NCBI GenBank assembly: GCA_021731345.1
Contig: JAKFXO010000087.1
Location: 1 to 8,120, forward strand
Direction: 5' to 3'
DNA length: 8,120 nucleotides
Origin: Candidatus Peribacterales bacterium
GTDB lineage: Bacteria; Patescibacteriota; Gracilibacteria; Peribacterales; Peribacteraceae
Shown: positions 1 to 4,362 of the stretch, piece after piece
Layout of the letters: each line of letters begins with the position of its first letter
Numbering within the stretch: the stretch's first letter is position 1
Program-made: the position numbers and the translations under genes
The notes under the pieces: generated by a model
Told to the model about the DNA's origin: nothing
Seen by the model: the letters and a program-made list of their open reading frames with translations, nothing else
The model's database searches: none

Positions 1-923
1 CACCTGCGCGGACGACCGGTGACGGAACCGAACTCCCCTCCCCTTTCGCGGAGCCTATTACCAACTTCTCCGGAATCTTCCGTCAAAAAATCTCCGCTAC
101 CGACGCGCGTGCAGTACGCCTTGATGACACCGATGCATGATGCGAGCGAGTTCGGAGGCATGCCGAGTCCCTGAAGCGCTCCAGCTGCAGTTGTGAAGCT
201 ACTTGTGACGTACGGGTACGTTCCGTGATCAAGATCAAGAAGGGTGGCTTGCGCGCCTTCGATGAGAATCGTTTTCTTCTGCGTAAGAAAACCGTGCATG
301 AGCTCCGGTATGGACGTGGCGACACACGGCAGCAGCATTTTTCTGGCTTCCGTCAGATTTTTGATCTCAAGATCAATATCGACCGTGACGCCGTATTTTT
401 CTTTCACGTCTTTGGCGCGGACTACGAGCTCTGCTTTCAGGTCGTCATTGAGGCGCTCCATACGGATGCCGCAGCGTGCCGCTTTATCCATGTACGCAGG
501 GCCGATACCTTTTTTTGTCGTACCGATGCCGTTTTCGCGCTTCTCCTCCATGGCTGCATCGATGGCTTTGTGGAAATCAAACACGATGTGCGCGGCTGGT
601 GAAATAATGAGGCGATCAAGAATCTCGATGCCTGCCGCTTTCAAAATGCCGATCTCTTCCAAGAGTGTTGGAAGATGAATGACCATGCCAGAACCAAGGA
701 CGACAGGCTTTCCTTCATGGAGACAGCCGGATGGCAGCAAACGAAACACATGTTTTTTGCCGCCGACGACGATGGTGTGGCCGGCATTTGCTCCGCCGCA
801 TGCGCGAGCGATGATGTCAAAATGCGCTCCCAGAATGTCGGTCATCTTGCCTTTCCCTTCGTCACCCCACTGGGCTCCGATGATAGCGGTGACCTGACCG
901 AGTTCCTTGAGGAGCTTCTTCAT
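1..923 (-). CDS. purA: Adenylosuccinate synthetase PurA (3' end beyond window)
   Basis: Cytosolic enzyme of AMP synthesis: IMP + aspartate + GTP gives adenylosuccinate + GDP + Pi. I translated the minus strand from the ATG at 923; the frame stays open to the left edge, giving 307 codons of the usual ~420-430. Hallmarks are GAQWGDEGKGK at residues 16-26 (phosphate loop with the catalytic Asp, D21), GGANAGHT at 43-50 (catalytic His, H49), GTTKKGIGPAYMDKAAR (IMP-binding loop), EGAQATLLDLDHGTYPYVTSS, then TRVGSGDFLTE and LRERGGEFGSVTGRPRR near the visible end. The motif usually reads EGAQGT and TSSNTT; here it reads EGAQAT and TSSFTT, two mild departures. The gene starts 19 nt after the prmC stop, so the two are probably co-transcribed. 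There is no Shine-Dalgarno before the ATG. Family identity is certain from the motifs; only the C-terminus is unseen. Confidence 0.97.
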   Translation of the reverse strand, partial: MKKLLKELGQVTAIIGAQWGDEGKGKMTDILGAHFDIIARACGGANAGHTIVVGGKKHVFRLLPSGCLHEGKPVVLGSGMVIHLPTLLEEIGILKAAGIEILDRLIISPAAHIVFDFHKAIDAAMEEKRENGIGTTKKGIGPAYMDKAARCGIRMERLNDDLKAELVVRAKDVKEKYGVTVDIDLEIKNLTEARKMLLPCVATSIPELMHGFLTQKKTILIEGAQATLLDLDHGTYPYVTSSFTTAAGALQGLGMPPNSLASCIGVIKAYCTRVGSGDFLTEDSGEVGNRLRERGGEFGSVTGRPRR

Positions 924-942
924 AGACGCAGAATACCACAAC

Positions 943-1743
943 CTACATGACTCCGAGGAGCCGCTTCACGACTGCCGTTTGTCCGCTCTCCAGCTCAAGT
1001 GCGATGCCAAGACAAGCGGGGTTCTCCGCGGCTGCACGAGCAAGCGCCTTCAAAATGTCCATGCCGTCTTTTCCTGCAAAGAGCGCATCATGCGGCTCGA
1101 AGCCAATGACGTTCGGTGCAAGCATAGTGCCTTCTTTTATATACGGAGGATTTGAGACGATGACGAAAGGACGATGGATAGCTTCCACAAATGCAGCCCC
1201 ATCTCCGGCTGCTGTGGTGATGCTGAGTCCCAATTCTGCAAAATTTTCTCGCGCGATATCGAGCGCTGCTTCCGAGATATCGACTGCGAGAATTTTCTCC
1301 GTGCGTCCTTCCAGTGCGAGAGACGCTGCGATGCAGCCACTTCCGGTACCGATGTCGACAATAATTTCTGGAGCTCCGGGATTTAACGGAACGCAGAGAG
1401 CGGAGATGCCGCTATCGATGTCTTTTTCGATCAGTCTTGGGTTTTTGAGAAAATCGAGTGCGCATGTGATAAGCTCCTCTGTTGCTGGCCGCGGAATCAG
1501 CACATCTGGAGTGACAAAAAATGTACGACCATAAAATTCTTTCTGACCTGTGATGTACGCAGTTGGCTCGCCTGTCTTGCGACGGATGACCACTTCTTCA
1601 AAACGCGTCGCATCATTGTCTGGCACTGTTTCATCATCATGTGCGATAAGCCATGTCCGTGGACGCTTGATGATATGCGCGAGGAGCACCTCTGCATCCA
1701 GCGCTGGCAGTCCCGATGCTTTCAGGTGTTCTCGGATACGCAC
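943..1743 (-). CDS. prmC: Peptide chain release factor N5-glutamine methyltransferase PrmC (HemK)
   Basis: SAM-dependent enzyme that methylates the Gln of the GGQ motif in RF1/RF2, aiding translation termination. The protein has 266 residues. The N-terminal helical domain (about 1-75) includes LDAEVLLAH and YITGQKEFYG; then come VLIPRPATEEL (81-91), SAM motif I VDIGTGSG (129-136), the catalytic NPPY (198-201) and FEPHDALFAGKDGMDI (215-230). The start is a GTG at 1743; an in-frame stop lies just upstream, and the resulting N-terminus fits the family. A stretch of about 25 residues (101-126) between the two domains is longer than I expect. The C-terminus stops right after ALELESGQTAVVKRLLGVM, so it lacks the roughly 25 residues that usually end in a conserved Asp and an Arg-Val. 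It is divergent from the glycosyltransferase gene across 36 nt and is followed by purA after 19 nt. Confidence 0.94.
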   Translation of the reverse strand: MRIREHLKASGLPALDAEVLLAHIIKRPRTWLIAHDDETVPDNDATRFEEVVIRRKTGEPTAYITGQKEFYGRTFFVTPDVLIPRPATEELITCALDFLKNPRLIEKDIDSGISALCVPLNPGAPEIIVDIGTGSGCIAASLALEGRTEKILAVDISEAALDIARENFAELGLSITTAAGDGAAFVEAIHRPFVIVSNPPYIKEGTMLAPNVIGFEPHDALFAGKDGMDILKALARAAAENPACLGIALELESGQTAVVKRLLGVM

Positions 1744-1750
1744 GCCGCCA

Positions 1751-1759
1751 TGCTACACT
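1751..1759 (+). promoter_or_regulatory. Extended -10 promoter candidate for the glycosyltransferase gene
   Basis: The sequence TGC-TACACT reads as an extended -10 element (TG one base before the hexamer, with TACACT at 1754-1759). It has the same hexamer as the better rpsP promoter. No convincing -35 lies 17 nt upstream, which is inside prmC. Transcription from here would begin near 1766, leaving only about 14 nt before the ATG at 1780. The region is the 36-nt gap between divergent genes. Confidence 0.4.
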
Positions 1760-1779
1760 TTCGTCCTCCCCCTTGCTCT

Positions 1780-2874
1780 ATGCCGATTGTGGGCATCGAT
1801 TGTCGCTTTGGTTCCGCGCTCGCAGGGCTTGGAACGTTCACAAGAAATTTGACGACGGAACTTCTCCAGAGAAAGGACGGTTGGTCGTATGTTCTTTTTG
1901 TGAAGTCAGTTAGAGAAGAGTGGCTCTCCCCTCTTTTACAGTTGGGTGTCGATATTCGTGAGGCACCGTTTGCGCATTACTCGTTTCGCGAACAGGCGGA
2001 TTTCCCGAATCTTATTCAGGATGCAGGGTGTGATCTATTCCACAGTCCACATTTCAACGTTCCGTTCTTCTGTCCAATTCCTTTTACGTGCACGGTGCAT
2101 GACCTCATTCTGCATCGATTTCCGAATGAAGCGACACTCATGAAACGACTCGCATACCGTTTTGTGATCGGTAGTGCGTTACGCAACGCAAAGCATGTGT
2201 TTGCTGTGAGCGAGTCTACGAAAGCTGATATCGCATCTTTCTATGGCTCTGGCGTGAGAGCGAAGACCAGTGTGACGTATCCGGGGGCATCTGCAGCATT
2301 CCGTCCACAGTCCAAAGACATTCAAAGCGAAGTCCGGAAGCGCTACGGACTGGAGAAGCCTTTCCTTCTGTATGTCGGTAACTGCAAACAGCACAAGAAT
2401 GTTCGCATGCTCATCGATGCGTTTACGCAAGCAGGACTTCCAGGAGTAGAGCTTGTGTGCGTTGCAGGTGGCATTGAGTGTGCGCACATTGGACGTCACA
2501 AGGATGTTCGTTTTATTCCAACGGTTCCACCGGAGGATTTGCCAGCTCTCTATAGTGCTGCGCTTGGCTGTGTGACCGCGACTCTCATGGAAGGTTTTTG
2601 TTTACCGCTCGTCGAGGCTATGGCATGCAGAACCTCGGTACTTGCTACGAATGTTGGGCCGATTCCGGAAGTATGTGGTGAGCATGCTCTCCTGTCTGAG
2701 CCAACGGTGACACGTTTTTCTGATGCTATGCGAACGCTTGTTCTTGATCCCTCCGTGCGCTTCCCGGAGAAACTTTCCTCTGCAGAAAAGTGGGCTGCCA
2801 GATTTTCGTGGAATCTGACGGCTTCTGCGACGGCGCATGAGTTCAGGAGTATTCTGGAGAGGCTCCCCTCATAG
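1780..2874 (+). CDS. GT4-family glycosyltransferase (group 1)
   Basis: Retaining GT-B-fold sugar transferase using a nucleotide-sugar donor, probably in synthesis of a surface polysaccharide or glycan; substrate unknown. It has 364 residues, a normal length. Visible motifs: GIDCRF (5-10) and GLGTFTRNL (17-24) at the N-terminal nucleotide-fold loop, TVHDLI (105-110), AVSESTKADI (142-151), YVGNCKQHKN (198-207, usually YVGN..pRKN), and the EX7E signature EGFCLPLVE (E271, E279) followed by AMACRTSVLATN. Three usual small residues in that block are changed (Gly to Cys 274, Gly to Arg 284, Pro to Ser 286). The ATG at 1780 is chosen because GT4 proteins begin with this beta strand; upstream in-frame ATGs lie antisense in prmC. 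The leader is pyrimidine-rich with no Shine-Dalgarno. The next gene begins 1 nt after the stop. No membrane segments seen. Confidence 0.9.
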   Translation: MPIVGIDCRFGSALAGLGTFTRNLTTELLQRKDGWSYVLFVKSVREEWLSPLLQLGVDIREAPFAHYSFREQADFPNLIQDAGCDLFHSPHFNVPFFCPIPFTCTVHDLILHRFPNEATLMKRLAYRFVIGSALRNAKHVFAVSESTKADIASFYGSGVRAKTSVTYPGASAAFRPQSKDIQSEVRKRYGLEKPFLLYVGNCKQHKNVRMLIDAFTQAGLPGVELVCVAGGIECAHIGRHKDVRFIPTVPPEDLPALYSAALGCVTATLMEGFCLPLVEAMACRTSVLATNVGPIPEVCGEHALLSEPTVTRFSDAMRTLVLDPSVRFPEKLSSAEKWAARFSWNLTASATAHEFRSILERLPS

Positions 2875-2875
2875 T

Positions 2876-3169
2876 ATGGATCGTCTTTCGGTCATTCTTC
2901 CAAAGGTCCTTAGAGAAAGAGGGCTCACTGATGTGTCGCTCACAGAATTGGTGCTGGAAACGGCCATGCAGTGCATTCATAACGAGCTGCCTGCCCATGC
3001 AGAGTTCCTGAAACCCACCCTCTTTGAGCAGGGTGTTCTGACCGTCAAAGCTCAAAATTCCGAAGCTTTGGGCGTTTGTGATGCAAAAGCGGCAGTTATT
3101 ATTCGTGCAGTCAGAGCCTTACAGTGGGGAGTTGCCATTGGTGACGTCAGGGTGGTCATGGCTCGGTGA
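2876..3169 (+). CDS. Small DUF721/DciA-like protein
   Basis: A 97-residue protein beginning one base after the glycosyltransferase stop, so probably co-translated with it. The N-terminal half has the leader seen in small DUF721 proteins (LSVILPKVLRERGL, residues 4-17). The C-terminal half has the pattern 'short strand, NS, helix, strand': GVLTVKAQNSEAL (53-65), then a helix, then VAIGDVRVV (86-94). DUF721 includes DciA, which loads the replicative helicase in bacteria lacking DnaC, but small members of unknown role are common and some may bind nucleic acids. No catalytic motif, signal peptide or membrane segment is visible. The assignment rests on overall pattern only, so a different small alpha/beta protein is possible. 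The first ATG at 2876 is preferred over one at 2837 inside the upstream gene. It ends with a TGA followed immediately by TAA. Confidence 0.55.
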   Translation: MDRLSVILPKVLRERGLTDVSLTELVLETAMQCIHNELPAHAEFLKPTLFEQGVLTVKAQNSEALGVCDAKAAVIIRAVRALQWGVAIGDVRVVMAR

Positions 3170-3178
3170 TAAATAGGC

Positions 3179-3207
3179 TTGCACGGCCTTTTGCCGTCAT
3201 CTACACT
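3179..3207 (+). promoter_or_regulatory. Sigma70-type promoter of the rpsP operon
   Basis: TTGCAC at 3179-3184 and TACACT at 3202-3207 are separated by exactly 17 nt, a good fit to TTGACA-N17-TATAAT. Transcription should begin near 3214, giving a leader of about 30 nt. The spacer contains an inverted repeat (3183-3197). The 74-nt gap between the upstream stop and rpsP holds nothing else. Confidence 0.75.
3183..3197. repeat. Inverted repeat inside the rpsP promoter spacer
   Basis: ACGGC-CTTTT-GCCGT is a perfect 5-bp inverted repeat with a 5-nt centre, lying between the -35 and -10 hexamers. It could be an operator half-site pair or the remnant of a terminator for the upstream pair of genes, but no T-tract follows it. 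Confidence 0.45.
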
Positions 3208-3229
3208 TGTTCGGCTTCTTCCAGTAATT

Positions 3230-3245
3230 CATTCAATCATTCAAT
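3230..3245 (+). repeat. Tandem 8-nt duplication abutting the rpsP start codon
   Basis: CATTCAAT occurs twice back to back (3230-3237, 3238-3245); the second copy supplies the A and T of the rpsP ATG at 3244. There is no Shine-Dalgarno, so this unstructured A/T/C-rich leader is what the ribosome meets. Confidence 0.8.
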
Positions 3246-3612
3246 GCTCGTCATCCGTCTCCAGAGAACAGGCCGCGAAAACACTCCGACGTACCGCATC
3301 GTGGTCTCGGAAAAAGCTCGCAGTGCTAAAAAAGGTCAGCACGAGATCATCGGTCACTACCTCGCAAACCGCGCGGAGTCCGTTTTCAAGTGTGATACGG
3401 AGCGCGTTGCATACTGGGTCAGCAAGGGTGCACAGCCAAGCGACACAATGGCTCGTCTCCTCAAGCGCAATGGTATGAAGGGCATGGAGAAGTTCATCGT
3501 TCGCTACGCAAAGCAGAAGTCCCGCAAGGATCCTCCACCAGAGGCAGCTCCAGCTCCGGCACCAGCCGCACCTGCACCTGCACCTGCACCTGCAGAAACA
3601 CCAGCTGCCTAA
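3244..3612 (+). CDS. rpsP: 30S ribosomal protein S16
   Basis: Small-subunit assembly protein that binds 16S rRNA in the body of the 30S particle. The 122-residue product begins MLVIRLQRTGRENTPTYRIV, with the classic S16 beta-strand start, followed by VVSEKARSAKKG, EIIGHYLA and the helix YWVSKGAQPSDTMARLLK (58-75). The ATG at 3244 gives the standard N-terminus; in-frame codons upstream would add about 26 unrelated residues across the promoter. The core ends near residue 92. Beyond it lies a low-complexity tail of Lys, Pro and Ala (93-122), not part of the usual 80-90-residue protein, encoded partly by a GCACCT hexamer array. It heads the unit rpsP-khpA-pilin-like; rpsP-khpA is a common bacterial pairing, but rimM and trmD, often next, are absent. 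Confidence 0.98.
   Translation: MLVIRLQRTGRENTPTYRIVVSEKARSAKKGQHEIIGHYLANRAESVFKCDTERVAYWVSKGAQPSDTMARLLKRNGMKGMEKFIVRYAKQKSRKDPPPEAAPAPAPAAPAPAPAPAETPAA
3568..3594 (+). repeat. GCACCT hexanucleotide array in the rpsP tail
   Basis: Four perfect in-frame copies of GCACCT plus a trailing GCA encode alternating Ala-Pro in the C-terminal tail of S16. Less regular Ala-Pro codons (GCT CCA, GCT CCG) precede it, suggesting that the perfect array is a recent expansion. Gain or loss of units keeps the frame. Confidence 0.9.
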
Positions 3613-3622
3613 CTTTGAGATA

Positions 3623-3655
3623 GACGTGACAACGTCCGCTTCTTCAGAGTATTCT
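3623..3655 (+). promoter_or_regulatory. Possible internal promoter and hairpin before khpA
   Basis: The 53-nt gap between rpsP and khpA contains GTGACA (3626-3631) and TATTCT (3650-3655), spaced 18 nt apart, a fair internal promoter. The -35 sits within a perfect inverted repeat GACGT-GACA-ACGTC (3623-3636), which in RNA could be a small attenuating stem. Neither is strong alone. Confidence 0.35.
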
Positions 3656-3665
3656 CTTCTCCGTT

Positions 3666-3950
3666 ATGACAGATACGAAAGCGACCGAGGGCGCTCTCCC
3701 CGGACACGAATTCATTACAACCGTGCTCTCCATGCTTGTGGAGGACAAGGATCAGTTGGTTGTGGACGCTAGGCTCGACGAGCTTGGAGTTCTTATCACC
3801 GTGAAGGTGAGCGACCGCGATATGGGTAAGCTCATTGGTAAAAGCGGTCAGACTATCAAGTCTGTTCGTACTCTTCTCCGCGTTATTGGCGGAGCCAGCA
3901 ACCAGCGTGTAAACCTGAAAGTCCTGGAGCCTGAGAAGGCTCCGGTTTAG
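3666..3950 (+). CDS. khpA: KH-domain RNA-binding protein KhpA
   Basis: Small RNA-binding protein of the KhpA (YlqC) family, which in other bacteria binds many transcripts, often with the partner KhpB/Jag, and affects cell division and envelope growth. The 94-residue product is one KH domain: strand LVVDARLDELGVLITVKVS (31-49), then the signature GKLIGKSGQTIKSVRTLL (54-71) with the RNA-binding GxxG loop G58-K59-S60-G61, then a final strand RVNLKVLEP (81-89). About 15 extra residues precede the domain; family members are usually 75-80 residues. Position directly after rpsP supports the call. The leader before the ATG at 3666 is pyrimidine-rich and lacks a Shine-Dalgarno. The last codons overlap a stable hairpin. 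Confidence 0.94.
   Translation: MTDTKATEGALPGHEFITTVLSMLVEDKDQLVVDARLDELGVLITVKVSDRDMGKLIGKSGQTIKSVRTLLRVIGGASNQRVNLKVLEPEKAPV
3924..3945 (+). terminator. Hairpin at the khpA 3' end (attenuator or weak terminator)
   Basis: CTGGAGCC-TGAGAA-GGCTCCGG forms an 8-bp stem with one G-U pair and a 6-nt loop, overlapping the last khpA codons. It is followed by TTTAG and, 12 nt on, by a run of six Ts. The T-run is displaced, so partial termination or 3'-end protection is more likely than full termination. Confidence 0.5.
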
Positions 3951-3978
3951 TCATTCTCTTTTTTCCTTCCTCCCTTTT

Positions 3979-4296
3979 ATGATTCGCGATCTCATCGAGA
4001 ACGGTTCCATTGTCCAGATTGTTGCGACGGTCATCGCCTTCGCATTGATCTTGGCGTCGGTTCTCAGTCTTTTCTATATCATCATCGGAGGCATCACGTT
4101 CATCCTCTCCGCAGGTAACGAGGAGAAGATCAAGAAGGCAGTTCACACGGTTCGGTACTCCATTATCGGTCTTTTCGTTAGCTTCCTCGCTTTCTTCTTG
4201 GTCTCCTGGATCGCAAAGATCCTCGACGTTCCGTTCGATCTTTCGTTCGGTACGATCCTTGACCTCATGGGTCAGCTGTTCGAGTCCTTCAACTAA
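3979..4296 (+). CDS. Two-helix T4SS-pilin/TrbC-VirB2-like membrane protein
   Basis: A 105-residue integral membrane protein. Transmembrane helix 1 spans about residues 11-43, ending in IIIGGITFILSAGN; a short charged loop EEKIKKAVHTVR (48-59) follows; helix 2 spans about 60-83 (YSIIGLFVSFLAFFLVSWIAK); the amphipathic tail ends FESFN. The pattern 'helix, GG, SAGN, EKIKKA, helix' is what I associate with the T4SS_pilin (TrbC/VirB2-like) proteins widespread in Patescibacteria, often as orphan genes. In conjugative systems such proteins form the pilus, but no ATPase or other secretion gene is in this window, so role is unproven. It sits 28 nt after khpA, behind a pyrimidine-only leader, and ends at the shared terminator. 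An unrelated small membrane protein is the alternative. Confidence 0.7.
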   Translation: MIRDLIENGSIVQIVATVIAFALILASVLSLFYIIIGGITFILSAGNEEKIKKAVHTVRYSIIGLFVSFLAFFLVSWIAKILDVPFDLSFGTILDLMGQLFESFN

Positions 4297-4316
4297 ATCC
4301 CCTACTCTCTGAATCT

Positions 4317-4348
4317 AAAAAACCCCGCACAGTGCGGGGTTTTCTTTT
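4317..4348. terminator. Bidirectional intrinsic terminator
   Basis: A perfect 8-bp inverted repeat CCCCGCAC/GTGCGGGG (4323-4330, 4332-4339; effective loop CAG) is flanked by six As on the left and TTTTCTTTT on the right. On either strand this is a GC-rich stem followed by a U-tract. It lies between convergent genes, 20 nt after the pilin-like stop and 14 nt after the surface-protein stop, and can end both. Confidence 0.95.
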
Positions 4349-4362
4349 GATTGCGGACTTCG

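Noticed and set aside
947..1534. A 195-codon open frame on the plus strand opposite prmC
   Set aside because: It is Ser/Ala/Arg-rich, has no motifs and lies wholly antisense to prmC, whose SAM and NPPY motifs are clear.
1639..1779. Longer glycosyltransferase starting upstream at 1639
   Set aside because: The extra 47 residues lie antisense in prmC and resemble no glycosyltransferase N-terminus; the family pattern begins at the ATG at 1780.
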